DNA of 64,000 bases from Massilia sp. PAMC28688 (GTDB taxonomy: Bacteria; Pseudomonadota; Gammaproteobacteria; Burkholderiales; Burkholderiaceae_D), in contig NZ_CP080378.1 in the NCBI RefSeq assembly GCF_019443445.1, forward strand, positions 682,001-746,000, read 5' to 3'. Position numbers and translations under genes: made by a program. The notes beneath the pieces are model-generated. The model did no database searches. It was given only the letters and a program-made list of their open reading frames with translations, and was not told the DNA's origin. Each line of letters starts with the position of its first letter. The first letter of the stretch is position 1. This document shows positions 28,618 to 38,525 of this stretch, one piece after another.

Positions 28618-28657
28618 CAGGAATTCTGCTGGATCTCGTTGCTACGTGAACCTGCCG

Positions 28658-28726
28658 CTACTCCACCGCCTTGGGGCTGGAATGGCTAAAGTAAAAATAG
28701 CAGGTAAAAAAAATGGCGCTGTACAT
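28658..28726 (-). CDS. aroG leader peptide, 22 aa, Phe/Tyr-rich
   Basis: A small gene with GGAG 5 nt before its ATG (28726) and a TAG stop at 28660-28658. It begins MYSAIFFTCYFYF, giving four Phe and three Tyr in the first 13 codons. It lies between a predicted promoter and an intrinsic terminator directly ahead of the DAHP synthase gene. This is the layout of a ribosome-mediated attenuator: stalling at Phe/Tyr codons would leave GGCGGT (28670-28665) free to block the terminator, while completing translation would cover it. Confidence 0.82.
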   Translation of the reverse strand: MYSAIFFTCYFYFSHSSPKAVE

Positions 28727-28749
28727 GGGTGCTCCGAGATGTGCAAACG

Positions 28750-28780
28750 ACTATAACACAGAATTGCTGCACGCTGGCAA
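28750..28780 (-). promoter_or_regulatory. Promoter of the aroG leader transcript
   Basis: Read on the minus strand: -35 TTGCCA (28780-28775), and an extended -10 (TGT followed by TATAGT, 28755-28750). The spacer is 19 bp, somewhat long, which the TG extension can offset. The start would be near 28743, about 17 nt before the leader peptide ATG. Confidence 0.6.
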
Positions 28781-28956
28781 GGGGGCCGCCAGATGAGGCC
28801 GGCCCTACGGAAGAGGCCGTGGTTGCGGGCTCCCCACAAAGGGGGCGCCGTGGCCGACGCATTTGAGGCAGATCATCCGGACCGTGGAAGCGAATGCAAA
28901 ACTCGATTGCTCAAGCCCCCGCAATGGGCGCTTCCCTAACGACCTGGAGCATCGAC

Positions 28957-31629
28957 ATGACAGAGAAACGACTGAACCTTGCCTTGCGCACGCTATTTGC
29001 CGGCGGCGCGGCGCTGGGCGCCACTTTCATGGCCCTGCCCGCCATCGCCCAGCAGGAGACCGAACCGGCCATGCAGCGCGTGGAAATAACCGGCTCTTCC
29101 ATCCGGCGCCTGGCCGCGCAAAGCGCGCTGCCCATCACTTCGCTGCGCGCCGACGACTTCGCCAAGCAGGGCCTGGCCACGGCGCAGGAGGTATTGGCCA
29201 CCATCCCCATGAACCAGACGTCCACCGGTGCCAGCCAGTCGGTGGGGGCCGGTACCGGCGGGCGCACCACGGCTGACCTGCGCGGCCTGGGGGGTGACAC
29301 GACCCTGGTGCTGCTCAACGGCCGGCGCCTGGCCAACCACCCCTTCTTTGCCGACACGGTGGACCTCAACATCATTCCCGTGGCGGCGCTGGACCGGGTG
29401 GAAGTGCTGCGCGACGGCGCTTCCGCCATCTACGGCACCGATGCCATTGGCGGCGTGGTCAACTTCATCACCAAGCGCTCGTACCGGGGCATGGCGGCCA
29501 CGGTGGAGGCCTTTGTGCCGCAGGCGTCCGGCGGGGGCGATGAGCAGCGCGTCAATGTGGTGGGCGGCTGGGGCGACCTCGCCACCGACGGCTGGAACCT
29601 GCTGGCCGTGGCCGACTACCATCGCCAGTCAGCCCTGCGCTCGGTGGACCGGCCGTTTTCCAGCACCGGCGTGCGGCCCGGGCGGGGCGTATCGCAAACG
29701 AGCGGCACGCCCTTCCCCGCCAACTTTTTCGCCGCCCCGCTCAATGACGACGATCCCGGCATATCGGGCAATCCCGGTTTCTTCACGGGCTGTGCGCCGC
29801 CGGCGTCCGTACCCAGCACCACCAACCAGACCTGCCGCTTCGACTTCACGCGCTACATCGACAATATCCCCCTCACCACCCAGCACTCATTTTTGGGACG
29901 CTTGACGCGCAAATTTGGTGGCAACCATACGGGCAGCGTGGAATACATGCACAGCCGCAGCATCAATGAGTCGCGCGTGGCGCCGCCACCGCTGGCCGGC
30001 ATCGGCCTGACCATGACGGCCAGCGGCCCGTTCTATCCCGGCGCCGGCATCACACCGGCCTTTCCGGGCCTGGCAGGACAGGACCTGGACATCAGCTGGC
30101 GACCGCTGGTCACGGGCCAGCGCATCCAGGAAGACACCAGCCTGTCGGACCGCCTGCTGGCCAGTATGGAAGGCATGATTGGCAACTGGGATTACAGCAG
30201 CGCGCTCAGTTATTCAGTGGGACGGGCCCGCAGTGACTTCACCGGCGGCTACGTGATCGACCAGCGCATCATCGACGGGGTCGCATCCGGACTGCTCAAT
30301 CCCTTTGGCGAACAGACTGCAGCCGGCCAGACCTGGCTGCAAAATTCCCTGCTGCTGGGCGAGTTCTTGAAAGGCAAAATCAACAGTTCGGCCATCGATT
30401 TCAAGGCCAGCCGCGATATCCGCCAGATGGCTGGCGGCCCGCTCGGGTTTGCCATTGGTGCAGAAGTGCGCCATGACAAGGCCACGTACACCGTGGACCG
30501 CGCACTGGCCAGCCAGGCTTCCAGCTCCGGCTATGCCGATGCCCTGGACCAGCGCGGCAGCCGCACCATTCGCGCCATCTTCACCGAGTTCAATGTCCCC
30601 ATCATCAAGGACCTGGAAGTGAACCTGGCCGGCCGCTACGACTATTACACTGACGTCGGCGGCAACTTCAACCCGAAAGTGGCGGTGCGCTGGCAAATGT
30701 CCCCGCGCGTGCTGCTGCGCGGCTCCTACAACGAAGGCTTCCGCGCGCCCACCCTGTACGACATCAACGGGCCGCAAACCGTCACCAATACGGCCCAGCC
30801 CTTCGATGACCCGGTGCTGTGCCCGGGTGGCACGCCGGTACCGGGCGCCAACCCCAGCCTGGCGTGCGACCAGCAGCAAAACATCCGCGAAGGCGGCAAC
30901 CCCAACGTGCAGCCGGAAACCTCGCGCACCTACTCGGCCGGCATCGTGTTGGAACCCATGCGCAACGTCACCGCCTCGGCAGACTTCTGGGATATCCGGC
31001 TCAAGGATCAGATCAACGCCATTGCGGAGCAGACCCTGTTCGAGAATTACCAGCGCTATCAGCACCTGTTTTTCTACAATGCAGCTGGCACGCGGCTCGA
31101 TTACGTGCTGTCGGAAACGAGCAACCTCGGCGAAGTGCGCACCCGTGGTGTCGATCTGAGCCTGCTGTGGCGCATTCCCCGCAATCAGTTCGGCAATATG
31201 TCGCTGGCCGTGGATGGCACCTACGTGGACAAATACGACTACCAGAACGAACGCAACGGCCCGTTCACGGAAAATGCGGGCCGCTATGCGGACGAACGCC
31301 CGGTATTTCGCTGGCGCCACAATGCCACCCTGGCGTGGAACATGGCACCGTACACGCTCACGCTGGCAAACCGCTACATGTCCGGCTACGACGACCAGAA
31401 CAATGTGGCTCCCGCATTCGAGCAGCGGGTGGACCCGTATTCCACGTGGTCGCTGGCCGGCACCTACACGGGCAACAGGAGCATGGAGCTGACGCTTGGC
31501 GTAAAAAACCTGTTTGACGAAGACCCGCCCTATACCAACCAGGGCACCACCTTCCAGCAGGGATACGACCCCCGCTACACCGATCCTCTGGGACGCACCT
31601 TTTACATCAGGGCGACCTACAAGTTTTAG
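28957..31629 (+). CDS. TonB-dependent outer-membrane receptor
   Basis: An 890-aa receptor. A signal peptide (about residues 1-31, ending PAIAQ) is followed by MQRVEITGSSIRRLAAQSALP, the N-terminal pattern of a large receptor class common in Oxalobacteraceae and Xanthomonadaceae. The plug domain includes DLRGLGGDTTLVLLNGRRLA and EVLRDGASAIYGTDAIGGVVN. The barrel ends RTFYIRATYKF with a terminal Phe, as outer-membrane insertion requires. I used the ATG at 28957 for its signal peptide and the GGAG before it. It is monocistronic and divergent from the aroG leader. Ligand unknown. Confidence 0.92.
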   Translation: MTEKRLNLALRTLFAGGAALGATFMALPAIAQQETEPAMQRVEITGSSIRRLAAQSALPITSLRADDFAKQGLATAQEVLATIPMNQTSTGASQSVGAGTGGRTTADLRGLGGDTTLVLLNGRRLANHPFFADTVDLNIIPVAALDRVEVLRDGASAIYGTDAIGGVVNFITKRSYRGMAATVEAFVPQASGGGDEQRVNVVGGWGDLATDGWNLLAVADYHRQSALRSVDRPFSSTGVRPGRGVSQTSGTPFPANFFAAPLNDDDPGISGNPGFFTGCAPPASVPSTTNQTCRFDFTRYIDNIPLTTQHSFLGRLTRKFGGNHTGSVEYMHSRSINESRVAPPPLAGIGLTMTASGPFYPGAGITPAFPGLAGQDLDISWRPLVTGQRIQEDTSLSDRLLASMEGMIGNWDYSSALSYSVGRARSDFTGGYVIDQRIIDGVASGLLNPFGEQTAAGQTWLQNSLLLGEFLKGKINSSAIDFKASRDIRQMAGGPLGFAIGAEVRHDKATYTVDRALASQASSSGYADALDQRGSRTIRAIFTEFNVPIIKDLEVNLAGRYDYYTDVGGNFNPKVAVRWQMSPRVLLRGSYNEGFRAPTLYDINGPQTVTNTAQPFDDPVLCPGGTPVPGANPSLACDQQQNIREGGNPNVQPETSRTYSAGIVLEPMRNVTASADFWDIRLKDQINAIAEQTLFENYQRYQHLFFYNAAGTRLDYVLSETSNLGEVRTRGVDLSLLWRIPRNQFGNMSLAVDGTYVDKYDYQNERNGPFTENAGRYADERPVFRWRHNATLAWNMAPYTLTLANRYMSGYDDQNNVAPAFEQRVDPYSTWSLAGTYTGNRSMELTLGVKNLFDEDPPYTNQGTTFQQGYDPRYTDPLGRTFYIRATYKF

Positions 31630-31705
31630 GCAGCATCGCGCGGGGGCATGTGGCATGAGCGCGGCCGAGCTTCACCACAGGGCGGCGCATGCGGGGCGCA
31701 CATTG

Positions 31706-31729
31706 AAAAAGGCGCCACCCGGGCGCCTT
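31706..31729 (-). terminator. Intrinsic terminator after tldD
   Basis: AAGGCGCC and GGCGCCTT form an 8-bp stem with a 5-nt loop; five T follow on the minus strand. It sits between the convergent TonB receptor and tldD. Confidence 0.75.
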
Positions 31730-31745
31730 CCTGTTCGCGGCGCGC

Positions 31746-33206
31746 TTACGCCGTTCCGCCCACCGTGACGTCTTCAATCCGCAAGGTGGGTTGGCCAACG
31801 CCCACCGGGACGCTCTGGCCTTCCTTGCCGCACACGCCCACACCGGAATCGAGGCGCATGTCGTTGCCAATCATCGAGACGCGATTGAGCACATCGGGAC
31901 CATTGCCAATCAGGGTAGCGCCCTTGACCGGGTAGCTGATCTTGCCGTTTTCAATCATGTACGCCTCGGTGGCGGAAAACACGAACTTGCCGTTCGTGAT
32001 ATCGACCTGGCCGCCGCCGAAGTTCACCGCATACAAGCCGTTCTTGACCGAGGCCAGGATTTCTTCCGGATCCTTGTCACCGCCCAGCATGTAGGTATTG
32101 GTCATGCGCGGCATCGGCAGGTGGGCAAACGACTCGCGCCGTGCATTGCCCGTCACCGGCATGTTCATCAGGCGCGCATTCATGGTGTCCTGGATATACC
32201 CCTTCAGGATGCCATCCTCGATCAGCGTGGTGCACTGGGTTGGATTGCCTTCGTCATCGATATTGAGCGAACCGCGGCGGTCCGACAGGGTGCCGTCATC
32301 GACCACCGTCACGCCCTTGGCGGCCACGCGCTGGCCGATGCGGCCCGAGAACGCGGACGAGCCCTTGCGATTGAAGTCGCCTTCCAGTCCATGGCCAATG
32401 GCTTCGTGCAGCAGCACGCCCGGCCAGCCCGGTCCCAGCACGATGGTCATGGGGCCGGCCGGCACGGGCCGCGCGTCCAGGTTCACCACGGCCGTGTTGA
32501 CCGCTTCGGTCGCATACTTATCCAGCAGTTCATCGCTGAAGTAGCCATAGCTGTAGCGCCCGCCACCGCCTGACGAGCCCATTTCGCGCCTGCCATTCTG
32601 TTCCACGATCACCGTCACCGACACCCGCACCAGCGGCCGGATGTCCGCCGCCAGTACCCCGTCGCTGCGCACCACCAGCACCACATCGTATTCGCCGGCC
32701 AGGCCCGCCATGACCTGCACCACGCGCGGGTCTTTCTTGCGCGCCATTTTTTCCACGCGCTCGAGCAACTGCACCTTGGCCGTCGCGTCGAGCGAGGCCA
32801 GGGGATCGTTGGGCAGGTACAGCGAGCGTCCGCCCACTTCGCGCATGCTGCTGGCGACCTGGATGCTGCCGGCACCGGCGCGGGCAATGGTGCGCGTGGC
32901 GCTGGCCGCATCCATCAGCGCGCTTTCCGAAATCTCGTCGGAATAGGCAAACGCCGTCTTGTCGCCGGAAATGGCGCGCACGCCCACGCCCTGGTCAATA
33001 CTGAAACTGCCCGTCTTGACAATGCCTTCTTCCAGGCTCCAGCCTTCACTCTTGGTGAACTGGAAATACAAATCCGCGTAGTCCACCTGGTGCGTAAACA
33101 TGGTGCCCAGCGTCTTGAGCAGCTTGCCTTCATCGAGGCCAAACGGCGTGAGCAGCACCTCGCGTGCCACCGCCAGGGAGGAAAGATTCGGTTCGAAAGG
33201 TTTCAT
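31746..33206 (-). CDS. tldD: Metalloprotease TldD
   Basis: A 486-aa zinc protease that acts with TldE/PmbA on small peptides (microcin precursors, unfolded leader peptides). The zinc site is [18 protein letters not shown] (HExxxH). The glycine-rich [13 protein letters not shown] and the C-terminal [10 protein letters not shown] are typical. The N terminus ([20 protein letters not shown]) also matches TldD. It is the third gene after yhdP and the nitrilase. pmbA is not in the window. Confidence 0.95.
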   Translation of the reverse strand: MKPFEPNLSSLAVAREVLLTPFGLDEGKLLKTLGTMFTHQVDYADLYFQFTKSEGWSLEEGIVKTGSFSIDQGVGVRAISGDKTAFAYSDEISESALMDAASATRTIARAGAGSIQVASSMREVGGRSLYLPNDPLASLDATAKVQLLERVEKMARKKDPRVVQVMAGLAGEYDVVLVVRSDGVLAADIRPLVRVSVTVIVEQNGRREMGSSGGGGRYSYGYFSDELLDKYATEAVNTAVVNLDARPVPAGPMTIVLGPGWPGVLLHEAIGHGLEGDFNRKGSSAFSGRIGQRVAAKGVTVVDDGTLSDRRGSLNIDDEGNPTQCTTLIEDGILKGYIQDTMNARLMNMPVTGNARRESFAHLPMPRMTNTYMLGGDKDPEEILASVKNGLYAVNFGGGQVDITNGKFVFSATEAYMIENGKISYPVKGATLIGNGPDVLNRVSMIGNDMRLDSGVGVCGKEGQSVPVGVGQPTLRIEDVTVGGTA

Positions 33207-33278
33207 GGGCAGGCTCTTTCAGATGTGAACTGGCATTGTGCCATATTCAAAAATTTCTCACGCGCGAGGGAAGGCCTG

Positions 33279-34076
33279 CTACAGTTTCCGGTGCTTGAGT
33301 GCCGGCAAGTTTTCCCGCACCTGGGCCAGGTAGGCGGCATCGATCTGGCCGCTCACCACGCCCTCGCCCTCGGCCAGCACGGCCTTGACCTCGCCCCACG
33401 GGTCGATCAGCATGCTGTGGCCAAAGGTGCGGCGGCCATTGACGTGGGTGCCCCCCTGGGCAGATGCCAGCACGTAACACTGGTTTTCAATGGCCCGCGC
33501 CCGCAGCAGCACTTCCCAGTGCGCCATTCCGGTCGTATGGGTAAAGGCGGCGGTGACGATCATGAGCGTGCACTCGCCCATGGCCCGGAACAGCTCGGGA
33601 AAGCGCAGGTCGTAGCACACGGCCAGTCCCACGCGGCCAAAGGGCGCATCGAACATGACCACCGACTCGCCCGGGACGATGGTGCGCGCCTCGTCGTAGT
33701 GCTCGCTGCCCTTGGTGAAGCCAAACAGGTGAATCTTGTCGTAGCGGCTGACCGGCTTGCCGGACGGATCGAATACCAGGGTCGTGTTCATGACCTTGTT
33801 TGCATCCGGCGACACCAGCGGCAAGGTCCCGCCGATCAGCCACACGCCATGTTCGCGCGCCATCTGCGCCATGGCATCCTGGATCGGCCCTTGCCCGGGG
33901 TGCTCGGCACGGGCCACCTTGTCGCTGTCGGTCATGCCCATGATGGGCCAGTATTCCGGCAGGGTGACCAGGGCCGCGCCGTTGGCCGCCGCCTCGGCCA
34001 CCAGGCGGCGCGCCGTGGCCAGGTTGTCTTCCACATGGGGAGAACTGATCATTTGTACCGCTGCAACTGTCGTCAT
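33279..34076 (-). CDS. Carbon-nitrogen hydrolase (nitrilase superfamily)
   Basis: A 265-aa amidase-type enzyme. The catalytic triad is visible: Glu in LVTLPEYWPIMG, Lys in YDKIHLFGF and Cys in GLAVCYDLRFPELFR. The set of motifs and the neighbours (yhdP, tldD) suggest the Nit1/Nit2 branch, which hydrolyses deaminated glutathione or omega-amides. The ATG at 34076 overlaps the yhdP stop (ATGA). The frame extends 26 codons upstream, but only inside yhdP. Confidence 0.92.
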   Translation of the reverse strand: MTTVAAVQMISSPHVEDNLATARRLVAEAAANGAALVTLPEYWPIMGMTDSDKVARAEHPGQGPIQDAMAQMAREHGVWLIGGTLPLVSPDANKVMNTTLVFDPSGKPVSRYDKIHLFGFTKGSEHYDEARTIVPGESVVMFDAPFGRVGLAVCYDLRFPELFRAMGECTLMIVTAAFTHTTGMAHWEVLLRARAIENQCYVLASAQGGTHVNGRRTFGHSMLIDPWGEVKAVLAEGEGVVSGQIDAAYLAQVRENLPALKHRKL

Positions 34077-37000
34077 GGAACGCTGGCCTCCTTCGGTTTG
34101 ACGGGAGCTGGCCTGCCCTTGCCGGCCAGCTTGGTGACGACCGGCGTCTTCCACGGTCCGGTCACCTGCATTTCGTAAGTAAGCGCGCGCATCACCGGCT
34201 CGCGCAGGAACAGCTGGGCCAGGAAGCTGCCCACCCCCACCACCGGATTGACCGCCAGCGCGTACACCAGCGGCCCGGTGCCGAGGTTAAATTCCGGGAT
34301 CACCACCACATGCAGGTTGGCCGTCTCATTGGCAATGTCCACCGAGCCATCCATGAGCACGGTTGCCGCCACGCCCCACATGCGCAAGTTGTCCGTGCGC
34401 AGCACCCCGCGCGTGATGGCGGCATTGGCGCTGATGCCGTCAAAGGCCAGCCCTTCGGAAAACACATCGTGGAAATCAAGCTTGAGAATGCGCGGCAGCA
34501 TCTGCAGGCTGAGCACCCCCAGCAGCTTGGCCGCGCCCGGATCCTTCTTGAGGAACTGGCCGCTGGCGAGCTTCAACTCAATTTTGCCCGACAGCGAAGG
34601 AATGTCCAGCGAATACGGCAAACCGTTCCACGCAATGTCGCCCGTCATCTTGCCCTTGCCGCGCTTGAGCGTATCCGGAAAGCCGAAACGCTCGAGCATG
34701 CGCCCCGCGTCTTCGATCTCCATGCTGAAATTGAGCCCGGTACTGCTCACCCCATCGCGCAGGGCCCATTTGCCGGTGCTGGTCAGGACGCCGTCGGGAT
34801 TGGCCAGCAGCAAACGGTTGATGCGCCACTCGCGTCCCCCTGCTGCCTGCACATTGTTGGCCGCCAGTTCCAGCCGCCCCAGCTGCTTGTTGAACAGCTC
34901 GAAGCGCTCGGCCACGATATCGAGGGCCGGAATGCTCGACGCCGGACTCTTGCTGCTTTCCAGGAGATCCTTGACGCCGGCCTTGGACGACTCGGGGATG
35001 ATGAGCGAGGCCAGGCGCGCCGTCACCTTGCCCAGGCCCTGCCCGGCGGGCCCTTCATTCCAGGTCACGTGGCCCGACACCTGGCGCGAATCGATACTGG
35101 CTTGCCAGGTCCGGGCCTGGTGCGAAGCGCCCACCACCACCGTGTCGAGCTTGCGGTCCAGGATGATGAGCTCGCTGGCGCGCGCCGCCATCACGTCCGG
35201 CACCACGTACTGCGCCATGTTGGCCCCGCCTCCCGCGCCCTCGGCCCGGGGCCCGGCAGCGGCGCTGACGCGGCTGCCCAGCTCGAGCCACTGGTCGACA
35301 TTGAGCAGCTTCATGTTGGCGTTGATGGTCAAGCCTTCTTCCGGCTCCGGCGCCGGGGCATTCACGCCCAGGCCGCCGCTGGTGACGCGCCAGGCACCCT
35401 TGCCCACCCGCTGGCGCAGGTAGCGCGCCGCCATGGTGCTGCCCAGGTTGATGCGGATTTCATCGCGCGCCACCGGCTCGGCCGTGCCGGCGCCCGACCC
35501 CTGCAGCCCGGTAAGGGCAAAGTGCAGCGGCAGCGCTTCGGCCGCCGCCTTGTTGAGCGGGGCTGGAAATGCCAGCCCCAGACCGGCCAGGGTCGAGTCG
35601 ATCACCACCTGCGGCAAGCCATCCCTGACCGTGATGGCGCCCGTATAGCGCGCGCCGCCGCTGATGCGCGAGGCCACCGGCGCCATGGCCGCGCCCGGGT
35701 ATTGGCGGGCAATGCCCTCGGCCGAGACGGCGCCCGACAGGCGAATCTGCACCCCGCCCTCGCGTGAAGAGCCGCCCGTCAGGGCCAGCGGGCCGCCCAG
35801 GAAGCTCGCGCCCATGCCCGACAGCGTCACACCGCGCTCCGTGAAATCGAGCTTGCCGATTGCCGCGTGCAGCGGCGGCAGGTCGGGAAACAGCATCACC
35901 TCGTTGTTCATCAGTTGCAGCGCACCCTGGACCCGGCTGTCCTTCATGTGGGTGAGCGGCAACTGCATTTTCAGCGCCAGGCGCGCCGGCCCCGTGGCCC
36001 GCACCTGTTCCGTGAAGCGCCCGGTCCACGTGCCTACCGGGCTGGCATCGATATAGCGCAAAAATTCCTGCAGGGGAGCGGAGGCGCCGCCCTCGATGCT
36101 GAGCACGCGGTTCGGGTCGGCCAGGTCCGGCACGGCCAGCTTCACTTTGGCCAGCGTCACTCCCAGCGAGCGGGCCGAGTCGATCTCGAACTGCATGCGC
36201 GTGCGCTCGAACGCAAACGTACCCTCGATGTCATGGGCCAGCGGCCACTGGGGCGACACGCCGTCGGCGCCAAACTGCGCCGGCGCATAATTGAGGCGCG
36301 CCCCGCTCATGCGGCCGGCGACGCGAAATTCGCCGCTGCCTGGCTCGCGAAAGGGAAAGCGCGCCAGGTCGCCGCGCAGGCGCAGCGTGGCATCATTGAC
36401 CACGCCGTCTTCGATGGCCGTGGTCAGCCAGGCGGCCAGATGGGGGGGCGTGGCCAGTGGCAGCAGGCGCCCCAGCTGCCCGAGCTGGACACCGTCAAAA
36501 GTGCCGGCCATGTCAATCACCCCGGCCGGCTTGCCGGGCTGGGCCACCAGCGGCATCTGGTGCCTGCCGCTGAGCGAACCCTTGATCGCGCCTTGCACGA
36601 AGTGCATGCTCTCCAGGTGCAGCAACAGCTGGTCCTGGGGCGCGAAACTCCAGCGCGCCTGCAGCTTCATGTCGTCGAACGGCATGCTCGGCTCGGCAAA
36701 CCAGGCCGGCAGATGCAGCACCAGAGCGCGCGAATCGAGCACCACGCGCCCGCCCTTTTCGCTGGCGTCGATGCTGCCGGACAGGTTCTCGAAGCCGGGA
36801 ATGGCTGGCACCGCAGCCGTCGCCGCCCGGCTGGCCGTACGCGCCTGCGCCAGGCGCGCCGGCTGCGGGCGCATGGCCAGGCCAGCGAGCGTGCCCTTGA
36901 TCCGGTAGGCGCTGATATCGGGGTAGCGCCCTTTCCAGCTGGCCGTAAAGTCCGACAGCTGGCCGCGCGGGGCAAAATCGGCCAGCATGCTGCGCTGCGG

Positions 37001-38248
37001 GCTCGACAGGGGCAGCTGCCCGGCCAGGCGGGCCAGCGTTTCCAGGTCAAGCTGGCGCGCCGACAGGTAAAACTCTTCCGGCTTGGCGCCCTTGGCCGGC
37101 ACATAGGCTTCCACGATGGTGGTGGGCGCCAGCGCCAGCCCGCCCGTGGTCTGCAGCGAGAAGTCGCTCAGCATCACGGTGTGGCCAAACGTGCCAAAGG
37201 CCGGCTTGCCGCCATTGGCGCCGTTGGCAAAGGTTTCACTGGCCGACATGCGGCCCTGCACCCGGGTCAGTTCCAGCGGCGGCAAATCCTTGCCCAGCCG
37301 CGCGGCCACGTCGACCAGGCGCAGGTCGGCGGTGAAACTGGCCAGCTTGGCGCGGTCCAGCGTCAGCCAGGCCCGCACCGAACCCTTGCCGCGGATGACC
37401 TCGAACGGATAATTCACATAAGCCTTCCACGCCGCCACATCGGTATTGCGCAGGTCGGCGTACATCTCACCGCTCCACTGGCGCACATCCGACATCGCCA
37501 CCCCGAAATGCGGGTGGCTGAAGTCAGCCCGCAAGTCGAGCGGACCGGACAAGCTGGCCGGGGGCGTGGCCCGCAGCGCCAGCCGGTGGTGGTTCCAGCG
37601 GTTGAGCATGAGCAGGTCGACCTTTTCCAGGGTCAGCTGGGGCGCCCCGCGCCGCTCGTCGCTCCAGCGGATGCGCCCGTCCCGGATCGATACTTCACGC
37701 TGGCTCAGCAGCCAGTCCGACCCCTGGCCGTCGCCGCCCTTGGGGTCGAGCACAATGCCGGCCACCGACACCCGTCCGGCGGCATCGCGCCGCACGTCCA
37801 GGTCCGGGCGAATGATTTCCAGGGCGTCGAAACGGGGCTTGGCCGCCACCAGCGACCACCATGACAGCGTGGCCGACACGCTCGGCAGGCTCAGCACCTG
37901 GCGGCCCTGCCGATCGCGCAGGATCACGTCGCCCAGGAACAGGTTGGGCCGCAGACCCTGCCAGGATGCATAAATGCGGGCAATCGAGACCTGGCTGCCC
38001 AGCGCCCGGCTGGCATGGCGCTCGATGTCAGGCTTGTAATAATCGATGTTGGGCAAGATGGCGTAGCGCAGCATCAGGAACACGATGGCGAACAGAAAAT
38101 ACAGGGCCAGCGCCAGCTTGACGGTAAATCCCAGCACGTGATGCGAAGCCCGGTTGGCCAGCCGATACGCGGCCCGCACCCGGTGCCAGCGCTGCGCCAG
38201 GTGCAGGTCGGGCAGGTGATGGGGAGCCTGGGTGTCTGGTTTGTGCAT
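34073..38248 (-). CDS. yhdP: YhdP-family AsmA-like envelope protein
   Basis: A 1391-aa inner-membrane-anchored protein facing the periplasm. One membrane segment lies near residues 45-65 (VKLALALYFLFAIVFLMLR), then RHASRALGSQVSIARIYASW begins the AsmA-like part. The C-terminal region (VLMDGSVDIANETANLHVVV, VGVGSFLAQLFLREPVMRAL) is typical of YhdP. These proteins are thought to carry phospholipid toward the outer membrane. I use the ATG at 38248 (MHKPDTQAP); the open frame begins 32 codons earlier, with no clear ribosome site for either start. It is the first gene of yhdP-nitrilase-tldD. Confidence 0.9.
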   Translation of the reverse strand: MHKPDTQAPHHLPDLHLAQRWHRVRAAYRLANRASHHVLGFTVKLALALYFLFAIVFLMLRYAILPNIDYYKPDIERHASRALGSQVSIARIYASWQGLRPNLFLGDVILRDRQGRQVLSLPSVSATLSWWSLVAAKPRFDALEIIRPDLDVRRDAAGRVSVAGIVLDPKGGDGQGSDWLLSQREVSIRDGRIRWSDERRGAPQLTLEKVDLLMLNRWNHHRLALRATPPASLSGPLDLRADFSHPHFGVAMSDVRQWSGEMYADLRNTDVAAWKAYVNYPFEVIRGKGSVRAWLTLDRAKLASFTADLRLVDVAARLGKDLPPLELTRVQGRMSASETFANGANGGKPAFGTFGHTVMLSDFSLQTTGGLALAPTTIVEAYVPAKGAKPEEFYLSARQLDLETLARLAGQLPLSSPQRSMLADFAPRGQLSDFTASWKGRYPDISAYRIKGTLAGLAMRPQPARLAQARTASRAATAAVPAIPGFENLSGSIDASEKGGRVVLDSRALVLHLPAWFAEPSMPFDDMKLQARWSFAPQDQLLLHLESMHFVQGAIKGSLSGRHQMPLVAQPGKPAGVIDMAGTFDGVQLGQLGRLLPLATPPHLAAWLTTAIEDGVVNDATLRLRGDLARFPFREPGSGEFRVAGRMSGARLNYAPAQFGADGVSPQWPLAHDIEGTFAFERTRMQFEIDSARSLGVTLAKVKLAVPDLADPNRVLSIEGGASAPLQEFLRYIDASPVGTWTGRFTEQVRATGPARLALKMQLPLTHMKDSRVQGALQLMNNEVMLFPDLPPLHAAIGKLDFTERGVTLSGMGASFLGGPLALTGGSSREGGVQIRLSGAVSAEGIARQYPGAAMAPVASRISGGARYTGAITVRDGLPQVVIDSTLAGLGLAFPAPLNKAAAEALPLHFALTGLQGSGAGTAEPVARDEIRINLGSTMAARYLRQRVGKGAWRVTSGGLGVNAPAPEPEEGLTINANMKLLNVDQWLELGSRVSAAAGPRAEGAGGGANMAQYVVPDVMAARASELIILDRKLDTVVVGASHQARTWQASIDSRQVSGHVTWNEGPAGQGLGKVTARLASLIIPESSKAGVKDLLESSKSPASSIPALDIVAERFELFNKQLGRLELAANNVQAAGGREWRINRLLLANPDGVLTSTGKWALRDGVSSTGLNFSMEIEDAGRMLERFGFPDTLKRGKGKMTGDIAWNGLPYSLDIPSLSGKIELKLASGQFLKKDPGAAKLLGVLSLQMLPRILKLDFHDVFSEGLAFDGISANAAITRGVLRTDNLRMWGVAATVLMDGSVDIANETANLHVVVIPEFNLGTGPLVYALAVNPVVGVGSFLAQLFLREPVMRALTYEMQVTGPWKTPVVTKLAGKGRPAPVKPKEASVP

Positions 38249-38525
38249 CAATACGCTAATAAAGGGCTCGCCGCGGCAACAAGAGGGACATGCGCGTGCG
38301 CCGGGGGCGGCGCGCCGGGGCAATTCTACCGCATCGGGGCCCATGGACGAGCCACTTTAGCCAAGGAATTGTTTCTATGTGTTAATGACCGACGTGACCG
38401 GGGCCCCGCTCCGGGCGCCAGCTGCGCGGCCGCACTTGCATCCCCGGCGGCGCCCCCTTACTATCAGGCGCATCAGGACCGCAGCCAGCCGGCCCGCGGC
38501 CGCCCATGACCCAACCAGAGCCGCC

